Of a stretch of 64,000 nucleotides of DNA, positions 17,416 through 26,649 are shown in pieces (position 1 is the stretch's first letter; every line of letters starts with the position of its first letter). Origin of the DNA: an uncultured Bacteroidaceae bacterium (GTDB taxonomy: Bacteria > Bacteroidota > Bacteroidia > Bacteroidales > Bacteroidaceae). Where the stretch lies: the NCBI GenBank assembly GCA_905234605.1, contig CAJOIE010000010.1, positions 1 to 64,000 of the forward strand, read 5' to 3'. The notes under the pieces are model-generated. The model made no database searches. It saw only the letters and a list, made by a program, of their open reading frames with translations, and was not told where the DNA came from. Position numbers and translations under genes: made by a program.

Positions 17416-18332
17416 AGTTCAATGTTGTATTTAGCCAGAAGAGCCATGAGGTGCTCCTGCGTCTGTTGGCGGAAAAGTTGTGCTTCGGCCGAGTCGGGGT
17501 CTGAGGGGCGGTGTGCCATGGCACGGCGTATGGGCTCGTAGTCGACGAGGTAGCGGTGTGCCTCGGTGTCCAGACAGTGTTGCGCGAAGCGTTCCCAGAT
17601 GTAGTCGATGGCTTGGTCGGACGGGTGCAGCATGTCGGCAGCATAGAAGCGGTAGTCGCGCAGCTCGTCGAGCATTATCTCATAGGCGGGGAAGTAGGTC
17701 ACCTGTGTGTCTCGCTGTTGTCGCAGCTGTTCCACGGCGAGGAGCAGCGCAGCCTTGGCCAGCCGGCTCTCGTGGAAGCCATACTTGGCATAGCGGTAGG
17801 GCGACACGGTGAGCATGAAACGTGTGCGTGGCAGCACGTCGCAGATGTGTCTCAGTGCCGTGACCACCTCCGCCACGCTCAGGTCGCGCTCACGGAAGGT
17901 GGCGTGTGGCTGCTTGTGGCAGTTGCCCACGGTGAGCCCCGACAGTGCCAGTTCATAGCAGCGGTTAGTGCCTAAGGTCACTACCACGGTGTCGGGGTTC
18001 CATTCAAAGAGGCGTCCGCGTGCCGACACCATGGCAGCCTTGCACGCCTCGAGCGTGGACGCGTTCTTGCTGCTGTCGGCCAGCCAACAGTGCCAGCGGC
18101 CCGTGTCGTCGCAGAAGTAGTACTGGTCGGACATGAGGTCGGCCGTGAGCACCTGCATGATGCTCTGTGGGTTGTAGAGTACGCCAAAGGGGTTGACCAA
18201 GGCCGGCAGTCCGCACTGGCGCATACGCCCTCCTATATGTTCGGCAAAGCATGAGCCGATGAATGCCACGCGGCTCCTCAATGTCAGCAAGGAGTCGAGG
18301 CCGTGTATCTCCACAGGGGTTTGCAGTTTCAT
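17412..18332 (-). CDS. GSCFA domain protein
   Basis: 306 residues from [12 protein letters not shown]. The family-defining [14 protein letters not shown] (24-37) is present, with the Ser and Cys expected of this SGNH-like fold. [12 protein letters not shown] and the [18 protein letters not shown] block near the C-terminus carry the Asp-x-x-His usual in such hydrolases. A role in cell-envelope polymer modification fits its 4-bp overlap with murF-alr, but the substrate is unknown. The -7 box TACCTTTG ends only 5 nt from this ATG, so the mRNA is predicted leaderless; that also argues against longer starts. Confidence 0.88.
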   Translation of the reverse strand: MKLQTPVEIHGLDSLLTLRSRVAFIGSCFAEHIGGRMRQCGLPALVNPFGVLYNPQSIMQVLTADLMSDQYYFCDDTGRWHCWLADSSKNASTLEACKAAMVSARGRLFEWNPDTVVVTLGTNRCYELALSGLTVGNCHKQPHATFRERDLSVAEVVTALRHICDVLPRTRFMLTVSPYRYAKYGFHESRLAKAALLLAVEQLRQQRDTQVTYFPAYEIMLDELRDYRFYAADMLHPSDQAIDYIWERFAQHCLDTEAHRYLVDYEPIRRAMAHRPSDPDSAEAQLFRQQTQEHLMALLAKYNIEL

Positions 18333-18337
18333 AGAGA

Positions 18338-18345
18338 CAAAGGTA
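18338..18345 (-). promoter_or_regulatory. GSCFA/murF operon -7 box, leaderless
   Basis: CAAAGGTA on the plus strand, that is TACCTTTG on the minus strand. Only 5 nt (TCTCT) separate it from the ATG at 18332. Bacteroidetes transcripts usually start about 4-7 nt after this box, so the A of the ATG may itself be the first base. Confidence 0.65.
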
Positions 18346-18350
18346 GCGTA

Positions 18351-18383
18351 TTTTGCCGCTTGCAGGTCAGCCACGCGGCAAAA
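18351..18383. promoter_or_regulatory. Inverted repeat between divergent GSCFA and dxs promoters
   Basis: TTTTGCCGC (18351-18359) and GCGGCAAAA (18375-18383) are a perfect 9-bp inverted repeat around 15 bp. It fills the gap between the two -7 boxes (18338-18345 and 18389-18396). It could be an operator controlling both directions; a chance palindrome cannot be excluded. Confidence 0.45.
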
Positions 18384-18388
18384 ACCTA

Positions 18389-18396
18389 TATCTTTG
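18389..18396 (+). promoter_or_regulatory. dxs promoter -7 box
   Basis: TATCTTTG ends 12 nt before the ATG at 18409 (18 nt before the second ATG at 18415). The leader would be at most a few nucleotides long. Confidence 0.65.
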
Positions 18397-18408
18397 CGCC
18401 GAACATAC

Positions 18409-20331
18409 ATGTCTATGTCTGAGCAAAACGACTCTCAATATACTCTGCTTAACAGCATAAGCCTCCCTTCCGACTTGCGTGCGCTCCCCATGGAGCAGTT
18501 GCCACAGGTGTGCGACGAACTCCGCCGCAAGATTATCGACGAGGTGGCCGGCAACCCCGGGCACTTTGCCTCCAGCCTCGGTGTCGTGGAGCTCACGGTG
18601 GCCCTCCACTACGTCTACGACACCCCCTACGACCGTCTGCTCTGGGATGTGGGCCACCAGGCCTATGGCCACAAGATACTCACCGGCCGGCGGGAGCAGT
18701 TCCACACCAACCGTCACTTCCACGGCATACGTCCGTTCCCCTCCCCGGCCGAGAGCGAGTATGATGCCTTCACTGCAGGCCACGCCTCAAACAGCATCTC
18801 GGCAGCACTGGGCATGGCACTGGCTGCGCGTGCCCATGGCGAGAAGCGCCATGTGGTGGCCGTCATCGGCGACGGTGCCATGAGTGGCGGTCTGGCCTAT
18901 GAAGGCCTGAACAATGCCGCCAACACGCCCAACGACGTGCTCATCATCCTCAACGACAACAACATGAGCATCGACCACAGCGTAGGAGGCATGAAGCATC
19001 TGCTGCACCATCTGCTCACCAATCCCACCTACAACCATCTGCGCTACCGTGCCTCCAACAAGCTCATGTCGATAGGTTGGATGAATGAGCATCGCAAGCG
19101 CATCCTTCTCCGCTTCAGCAACTCGGTCAAGAGCCTGCTGACACGCCAGCAGAATGTCTTCGAGGGTATGGACATACGCTACTTCGGTCCGGCCGACGGC
19201 CACGATGTCATAGGACTGGTGCGTACGCTGCGTGCCATCAAGGACATGAGCGGCCCCAAACTGCTGCACATACACACCGTGAAAGGTCATGGCTTCAAGC
19301 CGGCCGAGCACGGCGGTGCTCTCTGGCATGCCCCGGGCAAGTTCGACCCCCACACGGGCGAGCTCATACGCAGCGACGAGACCGGCCTGCCACCCAAGTT
19401 CCAGGACGTGTTCGGCCACACGCTGCTTGAGCTGGCCGGACAGAACGAGAAGATTGTGGGCGTGACGCCCGCCATGCCCTCGGGCTGCTCGCTGAGCATC
19501 ATGATGAAAGCCATGCCACAGCGGGCTTTCGATGTAGGCATCGCCGAGGGGCATGCCGTGACGTTCTCGGCAGGCATGGCCAAGGACGGGCTGCTCCCCT
19601 TCTGCAACATCTACAGTTCCTTCGCGCAGCGTGCCTACGACAACATCATACACGACGTGGCCATCTCGCGGCTTAATGTGGTGCTGTGTCTCGACCGTGC
19701 CGGCCTCGTGGGCGAGGACGGTCCCACACATCATGGTGCCTTCGACCTGGCCTACCTGCGTTCCATTCCCAACATGACTGTGGCCTCTCCCATGGACGAG
19801 ATAGAACTGCGCCACCTCATGTACTCGGCCCAGTTGCCCGAACAGGGGCCATACGCCATCCGCTATCCTCGCGGCCGCGGCTCACAGCCCGACTGGCGGC
19901 AGCCGATGCACGCCATACCCAAGGGGCAGGGGCGCCGTCTCAAGGAGGGGCGCGACCTGGCAGTGCTCACCATCGGCCCCATAGGCATGACGGCCGTGCA
20001 GGCCATCCGCAGCTATGAGCGGGTGCATCAGGGCGTGAGCATCGCCCACTACGACATGCGCTTCCTCAAACCGCTCGACGAGCGTCTGCTCACCGAGGTT
20101 GCCGCCACCTTCCGCCGCATCATCACTATAGAGGACGGCACCCGTGTGGGAGGTCTGGGCACGGCTGTGCTTGAGTGGATGTCCGACCACGGCTGCGCTC
20201 CTGCCGTGCGCCGTCTGGGGTTGCCCGACAGTTTCGTGGAGCACGGTTCACCCGCCGAGCTCTATCACCTCTGCGGCTTAGATGCCGAGGGCATAGAGCG
20301 TGCCATCGGCGAGTGCGTGCCCGGCGTGTGA
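18409..20331 (+). CDS. dxs: 1-deoxy-D-xylulose-5-phosphate synthase
   Basis: 640 residues, typical for DXS, which condenses pyruvate and glyceraldehyde 3-phosphate (thiamine diphosphate dependent) in the first step of the MEP isoprenoid pathway. Visible: [15 protein letters not shown], ThDP/Mg motif [18 protein letters not shown] with LNDNNMSI (about 151-190), [14 protein letters not shown], and in the pyrimidine domain [17 protein letters not shown] and [20 protein letters not shown] at 18409 (MSMSEQND) is chosen because the promoter box lies directly upstream; 18415 is an alternative. trkA follows after 68 bp. Confidence 0.97.
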   Translation: MSMSEQNDSQYTLLNSISLPSDLRALPMEQLPQVCDELRRKIIDEVAGNPGHFASSLGVVELTVALHYVYDTPYDRLLWDVGHQAYGHKILTGRREQFHTNRHFHGIRPFPSPAESEYDAFTAGHASNSISAALGMALAARAHGEKRHVVAVIGDGAMSGGLAYEGLNNAANTPNDVLIILNDNNMSIDHSVGGMKHLLHHLLTNPTYNHLRYRASNKLMSIGWMNEHRKRILLRFSNSVKSLLTRQQNVFEGMDIRYFGPADGHDVIGLVRTLRAIKDMSGPKLLHIHTVKGHGFKPAEHGGALWHAPGKFDPHTGELIRSDETGLPPKFQDVFGHTLLELAGQNEKIVGVTPAMPSGCSLSIMMKAMPQRAFDVGIAEGHAVTFSAGMAKDGLLPFCNIYSSFAQRAYDNIIHDVAISRLNVVLCLDRAGLVGEDGPTHHGAFDLAYLRSIPNMTVASPMDEIELRHLMYSAQLPEQGPYAIRYPRGRGSQPDWRQPMHAIPKGQGRRLKEGRDLAVLTIGPIGMTAVQAIRSYERVHQGVSIAHYDMRFLKPLDERLLTEVAATFRRIITIEDGTRVGGLGTAVLEWMSDHGCAPAVRRLGLPDSFVEHGSPAELYHLCGLDAEGIERAIGECVPGV

Positions 20332-20399
20332 GAGCCGCCAAGCTGTCCCTATATCATACGTTAATCATACAGCCCTTCACCCAGCAACCGTTATAGCCA

Positions 20400-21779
20400 A
20401 TGAAAATCATCATCGCAGGCGCAGGCGCAGTGGGCAGTCATCTGGCCATGCTGCTGTCAAAGGAGAACCACGACATCGTGTTGCTCGACGAGGATGCCGA
20501 CAAGCTGGCCCGTGCCAGCGAGGGGCTCGACCTGATGACGCTGGCTCTGAAGCCCACATCCATAAGTGCCCTCAAGGAAGCCGGCACGCCGCAGGCCGAC
20601 CTCTTCATAGGCGTAACCCCCTCTGAGACCAAGAACCTCACCAGCTGCATGCTGGCTCATCAGCTCGGGGCTCACAAGACCGTGGCACGTATCGACAATG
20701 CCGAGTATATAGACCCCAAGAATGCGGCATTCTTCACCTCCATGGGCATAGGCTCGCTCATCTATCCAGAGGCCTTGGCTGCCCAGGAGATTGTCGACGG
20801 CGTAAAGCGCTCGTGGGTGCGCCAGTATTGGGAGGTGCGCGGCGGTGCCCTCATCATTCTGGGCATCAAGCTGCGCGAGGAGGCCACGCAGCTCTACGGC
20901 AAACAGCTGAAGGACCTGTGCCCGCCCGACTCGCCTTACCACATCGTGGCCATCAAGCGCGATGAGAGCACCATCATCCCCGGTGGCCTCGACGAGTTGC
21001 AGCAGAACGACATAGCCTACTTCATGACCACCAAGCGTTTCGTGCCCTCCTTGCGCCAGCTTGTGGGCAAGGACGGCTATCCCGATGTCAAGCGCATGAT
21101 GCTCATGGGCGGCGGGCGTATAGCTGTGCAGACATGTCACCGCCTGCCCGACTACATGAGTGCCAAGATACTGGAGCAGGATCTCGCACGTTGCCGCCAG
21201 CTGGCCGACTTGCTGGAGAACGACGACGTGATGGTCATCAACGGCGACGGGCGCGACACGCAGCTGCTCCTCGACGAGGGCATACGCAAGACACAGGCGT
21301 TCTGCGCCCTCACGCCCGAGACGGAGACCAACATCCTGGCCTGTCTCGCCGCCAAGCGTATGGGTGTGCGCAAGACCGTGGCCCTGGTGGAGAACATGGA
21401 GTATATCACCATGGCTGAGAAACTCGACATAGGCACCATCATCAATAAGAAAACCATCTCGGCAAGCCACATCTACCAGATGATGCTCGATGCCGACGTC
21501 ACCTCGGTGAAGAGCCTCACCATTGCTGATGCCGACGTGGCCGAGTTCGTGGCCGTGGAGGGCTCCATGGTGACGCGTATGCCCGTGATGAAGCTTGGCC
21601 TGCCCAAGGGCATCACCATCGGCGGCATAGTGCGCGACGGCGTGGGGCAGCTCGTGAATGGTCGCACGCAGATTGAGGCGGGCGACCTCGTGGTGGTGTT
21701 CTCACGCACATCGATGTTCAAGCAGCTCGACCAGTTCTTCAAGCGACCCAAGGGAGGACTGTTCGCGATGTTCCATTAA
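20400..21779 (+). CDS. trkA: Trk potassium uptake regulatory subunit TrkA
   Basis: 459 residues with two tandem RCK units. Each has a Rossmann NAD(H)-binding fold (first MKIIIAGAGAVGSHLA with GxGxxG at 7-12; second beginning MMLMGGGRIAVQ near 232) followed by a TrkA-C domain. TrkA is the cytoplasmic nucleotide-gated regulator of the TrkH potassium channel. In relatives I recall dxs-trkA-trkH as a common order. Here the next gene is a TonB receptor, so the membrane partner must be elsewhere. It follows dxs closely and is probably co-transcribed. Confidence 0.93.
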   Translation: MKIIIAGAGAVGSHLAMLLSKENHDIVLLDEDADKLARASEGLDLMTLALKPTSISALKEAGTPQADLFIGVTPSETKNLTSCMLAHQLGAHKTVARIDNAEYIDPKNAAFFTSMGIGSLIYPEALAAQEIVDGVKRSWVRQYWEVRGGALIILGIKLREEATQLYGKQLKDLCPPDSPYHIVAIKRDESTIIPGGLDELQQNDIAYFMTTKRFVPSLRQLVGKDGYPDVKRMMLMGGGRIAVQTCHRLPDYMSAKILEQDLARCRQLADLLENDDVMVINGDGRDTQLLLDEGIRKTQAFCALTPETETNILACLAAKRMGVRKTVALVENMEYITMAEKLDIGTIINKKTISASHIYQMMLDADVTSVKSLTIADADVAEFVAVEGSMVTRMPVMKLGLPKGITIGGIVRDGVGQLVNGRTQIEAGDLVVVFSRTSMFKQLDQFFKRPKGGLFAMFH

Positions 21780-21818
21780 CCCTACCTTTATTGTTTAACC
21801 CTAAGACTTACAGAAAGC

Positions 21819-23861
21819 ATGAAAGTAAGCAGACAAGCGACGCACGGTGCCGTGGTGACCTTCCGTCAGTTCACGCGCGCCCGCTACAGCGTCTTTGCCA
21901 GCCTTCATCGTCAGGTGCGCATAGGCGTGCTCACGGTGGCCATGCTCGCCAGCGTCAATCTGCCTAAGGTGGAAGCCGCACAGCCATGTGCCGGCATGAG
22001 TGCCGACGTGGATGCCGACGAGCACGAGCTTCGCGAGGTGACGGTGACGGGCAGCATGGCACCACTCACGGCCTTGGAGTCGGCACGTGTGGTGGCAGTG
22101 CTCTCACGGGAGCGTATTGAAGCGGCGGCGGTGCACACCGTCAACGATGTTCTCAAGTTAGCCGTCGGCGTGGATGTCCGGCAGCGCGGCGGCTTTGGTA
22201 TACAGACGGACATAAGCATCGATGGTGGCACCTTCGACCAGATCACTCTCCTGCTCAACGGTGTCAGCATCTCATCGCCCCACACAGGTCATCTGGCTGC
22301 CGACTTCCCCGTCAGCATCAGCGACATCGAGCGCATCGAGGTGCTCGAGGGAGCTGCCTCGCGTGTGTATGGCGCATCGGCCTTCGGCGGTGCCATCAAC
22401 ATTGTGACGCGCCAGGGGACGCCGACGGCCGTGGAGGCTGGCGTGCATGGCGGCAGCTATGCTACCTTTGGCGCCGACGCCCGCATGGCTCTCCGTCCCG
22501 TCACGCTCTCGGCCTCGGTGCAACGCAGCGACGGGGCCACGGCAAACAGCGACTTCACCCGCGGCAGCGTGTTCCTTTCCGGACAGGTGGACGAGGAGCA
22601 GTATGCCGTGCGCTGGCAAGGCGGATGGAGCGGCAAGAGCTATGGTGCCAACACGTTCTACTCGGCAGCCTATCCCAACCAGTATGAGCGCGGCAACCAC
22701 CTCGTGGCTTCGGTGGGGGCCGAGACCAAGAGCGCACTGCGCATCCGGCCGGAGCTCTTCTGGAACCGCTGGACCGACAACTTCGAGCTCACCCGTGGCT
22801 CCACCGTCGGCGAGAACTTCCACCGCACGGATGTCTTCGGCTCGCGCATAGGAGCCGACATAGCCTGGGCCGGCGGTCGCACGGCCTTTGGCGGCGAGGT
22901 GCGCGAGGAGGTCATCTACAGCACCACGCTCGGCCGGCCGCTGGCACCGGAGCAGTACACACGCATCCACGGCGGCGACGGCCGGCAATACACCAACCAC
23001 GACGACCGCACCAATGTCTCGGTCAGTGTGGAGCACACCTTCGTCCTGCCGCATTTCACGGCCAGCGTGGGTGCACTGGCCAACCGCAACAGCTACCTCG
23101 ACGCGCGCTTCCGCCTCTATCCCGGTGTCGACCTGGCCTACCGCCCCGACGTGCAGTGGGCACTGTTCGCGTCATACAACAAAGGCTTCCGCCTGCCCAC
23201 CTTCACCGACCTCTATTACCGTGCACCGACACATGCCGGCAACATAGGCCTGCGCTCGGAGGAGAACCACAGCTTCCAGCTCGCTGCACGCTGGCGCGGC
23301 CATGTGGGTATAGGGCGTGCAGAGGTGCAGGCCAAGGGCTTCTACCACCGTGGCAGCCACATGATAGACTGGGTGATGTACAGCCCCGACGATGTCTACC
23401 ACAGTGCTGCCTTCGACCTCGACAACATGGGTGCCGGAGCCGAGGCGTCGCTGCAGCCCGATGCCGGAGTGGTGACAGCCCTGCATGTGGGCTACACCTA
23501 CATGCACCAGCACCGCCGTGACGATGTGGCCATCTACAAGAGCAACTACGCCATGGAGTACCTGCGGCATAAGCTCACGGCTACGCTCGACCATCGCGTC
23601 TGCCACTGCCTCACGGCATCGTGGTCGCTGCGCTGGCAGGACCGCATGGGCTCCTATATCGTCTATGCCGACGGGCAGCAGACAGGCCGCCTCGCGGCAT
23701 ATCACCCCTACGCCACGCTCGACGTGAAGCTGCGCTACACGCAGCCCCGCTATGAGCTGTGGGCAGAGGGCACCAACATCACCAACCATCGCTACTACGA
23801 CCTGGGCAACATACCCCAGCCAGGCCTCCTCGTGATGGCTGGTGCACGCGTGCGCTTCTGA
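21819..23861 (+). CDS. TonB-dependent outer-membrane receptor
   Basis: 680 residues. The long basic N-region FRQFTRARYSVFASLHRQVR precedes the hydrophobic signal IGVLTVAMLASVNLP, a lead I recall from Bacteroidetes TonB receptors. REVTVTGSMAP is TonB-box-like, followed by the plug (VNDVLKLAVGVDVRQRGG, DQITLLLNGVSI, IERIEVLEGAASRVYGASA, FGGAINIVT; about 75-185) and a beta-barrel ending in an aromatic residue, VMAGARVRF, as expected for Bam assembly. Size and plug resemble BtuB-like receptors, but no cobalamin riboswitch was seen upstream, so the substrate is open. It is not a SusC type (no partner SusD). A TACCTTTA box at 21783-21790 may give it its own promoter. Confidence 0.88.
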   Translation: MKVSRQATHGAVVTFRQFTRARYSVFASLHRQVRIGVLTVAMLASVNLPKVEAAQPCAGMSADVDADEHELREVTVTGSMAPLTALESARVVAVLSRERIEAAAVHTVNDVLKLAVGVDVRQRGGFGIQTDISIDGGTFDQITLLLNGVSISSPHTGHLAADFPVSISDIERIEVLEGAASRVYGASAFGGAINIVTRQGTPTAVEAGVHGGSYATFGADARMALRPVTLSASVQRSDGATANSDFTRGSVFLSGQVDEEQYAVRWQGGWSGKSYGANTFYSAAYPNQYERGNHLVASVGAETKSALRIRPELFWNRWTDNFELTRGSTVGENFHRTDVFGSRIGADIAWAGGRTAFGGEVREEVIYSTTLGRPLAPEQYTRIHGGDGRQYTNHDDRTNVSVSVEHTFVLPHFTASVGALANRNSYLDARFRLYPGVDLAYRPDVQWALFASYNKGFRLPTFTDLYYRAPTHAGNIGLRSEENHSFQLAARWRGHVGIGRAEVQAKGFYHRGSHMIDWVMYSPDDVYHSAAFDLDNMGAGAEASLQPDAGVVTALHVGYTYMHQHRRDDVAIYKSNYAMEYLRHKLTATLDHRVCHCLTASWSLRWQDRMGSYIVYADGQQTGRLAAYHPYATLDVKLRYTQPRYELWAEGTNITNHRYYDLGNIPQPGLLVMAGARVRF

Positions 23862-23891
23862 CTTAATCTCACGGCAGAGGCCTCCGGACAC

Positions 23892-24016
23892 TCCCTGCAC
23901 GGTGATGGTCGCTCACCATGCAGGGAGTTGCCGTATCACCCTGCACCGTATGCCTCACCACCCTGCATGGTGGATGGCAGCAGCATGAATGGCCTGCCGC
24001 AGGCACCTTGCATGGT
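23892..24016 (+). repeat. Phased ACCCTGCA array B with hairpin
   Basis: Cores at 23892 (TCCCTGCACGGT), 23938 (ACCCTGCACCGT), 23960 (ACCCTGCATGGT) and 24005 (ACCTTGCATGGT) are spaced 46, 22 and 45 bp, that is multiples of about 22.5. An inverted copy makes a 15-bp hairpin: 23891-23905 with 23913-23927, one mismatch, 7-nt loop. This hairpin could terminate the TonB receptor gene. The array lies between the convergent TonB receptor and AraC genes. Confidence 0.75.
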
Positions 24017-24107
24017 CGTCGCAGACATCCTGTTTTGACTTTTATGAAAGACGCAACGGAGAAAATGCATGAGGTTGGCTTCTATAAAAGACAAAACGCC
24101 ACGGCCT

Positions 24108-24974
24108 TCAGCGGCGGAACTCGGAGGGTCTCATGCCGGTGTGCTTCTTGAAGAGTGTGGCAAAGTACTCTGGGTTCTCGAAGCGCAGGCGGTAGGCTAT
24201 CTCCTTGATGGTGGCATCGGTGGAGCGCAGCAGCTGCTTGGCGCGGTGCAGGCGCAGGTTGGTGAAGTAGTGGGATGGAGCCATGCCCGTGTAGAGGCGG
24301 AAGATGCGGCGGAAGGTGGTGTAGGACACGGCCAGTGCGGCCGCTACGCCGGGCATGGTGATGTCGTCCTCGATGTGGTGCTGCATGTAGTCGCGCGCGC
24401 TGGCCACGAGCTCCGGCACCTCGGCAGAGCGGGCGTAGTCGCGGTTGATGTGTGTCATCAGCATGAGGCCGAGCAGGTGGTTGACGATGCCGCAGAGCAG
24501 CTGCTGGAAATAGGCCTCCTGCACCGAGGCGGCGTGCAGGGCATCGTGGAAGAGAGCCACGGCTGTCTCGAGCTGCCCCACACGATAGACGGGGTGGGTG
24601 GGGGAGAGAAAGCCTGCCTCGACGCGCTGGTCCACGTTGTGACCCTTGAAGGCAATCCAGTATTCCTCCCACCCTGTGGCAGGGTCGGGCTGGTAGCTGT
24701 GCCATTCGTCAGGGAAGAGCACGAACATGGTGCCGGCATCTATCCTGTGGTCGCCGCCATGGGCTGTGCGCAGCCGGCCGCTGCCGGCCACGATGTAGAG
24801 CAGCTGGTACTCGTGCAGCACGCGCCCCACGGCAGGGTCGAAGAGATAGTCGTCGGCATGGCGGCGCGGCGGATAGCTCTCGCCGGGTCCCACCTGCTGG
24901 CGGCCCACGGAGCAGACGGAGATGCCCCAGAGCAGGTCGCGCTCGTTCTCGGTGATGTACTGGATAGGAATCAT
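24108..24974 (-). CDS. AraC-family regulator, probable rhamnose operon activator
   Basis: 288 residues from MIPIQYITENERDLLWG; an upstream ATG adds ten residues. The N-terminal half is a cupin sugar-sensing domain (LLYIVAGSGRL, DAGTMFVLFPDEWHSY). The C-terminal 95 residues carry two helix-turn-helix motifs: MPGVAAALAVSYTTFRRIFR, and then IKEIAYRLRFENPEYFATLF with the AraC signature ending KKHTGMRPSEFRR. It is transcribed divergently from rhaB, 199 bp away, the layout of RhaS/RhaR-type activators. Control of rhaBAD by L-rhamnose is inferred from this position. Confidence 0.88.
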   Translation of the reverse strand: MIPIQYITENERDLLWGISVCSVGRQQVGPGESYPPRRHADDYLFDPAVGRVLHEYQLLYIVAGSGRLRTAHGGDHRIDAGTMFVLFPDEWHSYQPDPATGWEEYWIAFKGHNVDQRVEAGFLSPTHPVYRVGQLETAVALFHDALHAASVQEAYFQQLLCGIVNHLLGLMLMTHINRDYARSAEVPELVASARDYMQHHIEDDITMPGVAAALAVSYTTFRRIFRLYTGMAPSHYFTNLRLHRAKQLLRSTDATIKEIAYRLRFENPEYFATLFKKHTGMRPSEFRR

Positions 24975-25126
24975 AGGTCGGCACAGTGCGGGGCACGTCT
25001 GCACAGGGCTGCCGGAGTGCCCCTCAGGCGCGAAGATACAGCATCTTGCACCCTGTCGTGAATGTTTTGGGCAGAAAGCGCAGGCTAAAGGTCAAAAAAC
25101 ATAGCCTGTGCAGGAGGCATAGACCC

Positions 25127-25134
25127 TATTTTTG
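25127..25134 (+). promoter_or_regulatory. rhaB promoter -7 box
   Basis: TATTTTTG fits TAnnTTTG and lies 39 nt before the rhaB ATG. No good TTTG -33 box is seen at the usual distance, as expected for an activator-dependent promoter. The 100 bp upstream would hold AraC sites. Confidence 0.55.
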
Positions 25135-25173
25135 TGACACAAGCTTACATAACCCATACAGCCAACAGCACAG

Positions 25174-26610
25174 ATGAACACAGAAGCCTCTTCAGCCGCA
25201 CTCGCCGTGGACCTCGGAGCCACGTCGGGTCGCACGGTGCTTGCCACTTACGACGGCAGCAGGATAGCCATGCGTGAGCTCACACGTTTCGACAACCCGC
25301 AGATACCTGCGGCAGGTCACCTCTTCTGGGACCTGCCACACCTGTATCGCGAAGTGCTGCGCGCTCTCACCCTCGTGGCACAGGAGGGCATCCAGCTCAG
25401 CAGCATAGGCATCGACACCTGGGGCTGCGACTTCGCCTGCTTCGGCGCCGACGGGCAACTGCTCGGCATGCCCTACTGCTACCGCGACGCACACACCGAC
25501 GACGCCATGCCGCGTTTCTTTGCCGAGGTCATGCCGGCGCAAGAGGTGTATGCGCGCACGGGCATACAGTTCATGCCCTTCAACTCCCTCTTCCAACTCC
25601 ACACCCTGCGCCGAGAGGGGAGCTCCGCCCTGGAAGCTGCCGCCAGAGTGCTCTTCATTCCCGATGCACTCATCTACATGCTCACAGGCGAGGCCGTGTG
25701 CGAGTACACCGTGGCCACCACGTCGCAGATGGTGAACGCTGCCACGGGCGACCTCGACGAAAAGCTGCTGCAAGCCGTGGGCCTCAGACGCAGCCAGATG
25801 GGACGCCTCGTGCAGCCAGGCGAGCGCGTGGGAGTGCTGACGGAACAGGTGCAGGCAGCCACCGGAGTGGGTGCCGTGCCGGTGGTGGCCGTGGGCAGCC
25901 ACGACACAGCCTCGGCGGTGGCTGCCGTGCCCGCTGCCGACGACCGTTTTGCCTACCTCAGCTGCGGCACATGGTCGCTCCTCGGAGTAGAGACAAAGGC
26001 ACCTGTGGTCAACGCCGCCACGCAGGCCGAGAACTTCACCAATGAGGGCGGCATACTCGGCACTACACGCTTCCTGAAGAACATCACAGGCCTGTGGCTG
26101 CTGGAGCAGAGCCGCCGCGAGTGGACACACGGCGAGGTGCCGGCCGACATCAATGCCCTCAACGCCATGGCACTGCAATCCACGTGCCAGAGCATCATCA
26201 ACCCCGACGATGCACGCTTCGCGCACCCGCACTCCATGCTGGCCGCCATACGCGACTACCTCGACGAGACCCGCCAGCCGCTGCCGCAGTCGGCCGCCGA
26301 CTACATACGCGTCATCTTCCGCTCATTAGCGCACCGCTATGCCGAGGTCATTGCCACACTGCGCCGACTCACCGACGTGGACATACAGCGGCTACACGTC
26401 ATCGGCGGCGGCTCGCGCAACGCCTACCTCATGCAGTTTGCCGCCGATGCCACGGGACTCACCGTCGTGGCAGGACCGCAGGAGGGCACGGCACTGGGCA
26501 ACGTGCTCATGCAGCTGCGCGCACAGCGACGTGTGGACACCCTCACCGACATGCGCGCCATCGTGGCACGCAGTGTGGACCTGTGCACATATACGCCAGG
26601 CAACAAGTAA
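25174..26610 (+). CDS. rhaB: Rhamnulokinase
   Basis: 478 residues (E. coli RhaB about 489). It phosphorylates L-rhamnulose to L-rhamnulose 1-phosphate with ATP. FGGY kinase fold: N-lobe phosphate loop VDLGATSGRTVLA (12-24), substrate block GIDTWGCDFACFGADG, YLSCGTWSLLG, and C-lobe adenosine site HVIGGGSRNAYLMQFAADA then GPQEGTALGNVLMQL. It is the first gene of the plus-strand rhamnose operon, 39 bp before rhaA. Confidence 0.95.
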   Translation: MNTEASSAALAVDLGATSGRTVLATYDGSRIAMRELTRFDNPQIPAAGHLFWDLPHLYREVLRALTLVAQEGIQLSSIGIDTWGCDFACFGADGQLLGMPYCYRDAHTDDAMPRFFAEVMPAQEVYARTGIQFMPFNSLFQLHTLRREGSSALEAAARVLFIPDALIYMLTGEAVCEYTVATTSQMVNAATGDLDEKLLQAVGLRRSQMGRLVQPGERVGVLTEQVQAATGVGAVPVVAVGSHDTASAVAAVPAADDRFAYLSCGTWSLLGVETKAPVVNAATQAENFTNEGGILGTTRFLKNITGLWLLEQSRREWTHGEVPADINALNAMALQSTCQSIINPDDARFAHPHSMLAAIRDYLDETRQPLPQSAADYIRVIFRSLAHRYAEVIATLRRLTDVDIQRLHVIGGGSRNAYLMQFAADATGLTVVAGPQEGTALGNVLMQLRAQRRVDTLTDMRAIVARSVDLCTYTPGNK

Positions 26611-26649
26611 GACAGAAACATCAACACTCAACACTTAACCCCCGAAACA

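Noticed and set aside
21780..21818. Cobalamin riboswitch upstream of the BtuB-like receptor
   Set aside because: Only 39 bp separate trkA from the receptor; far too short for the riboswitch.
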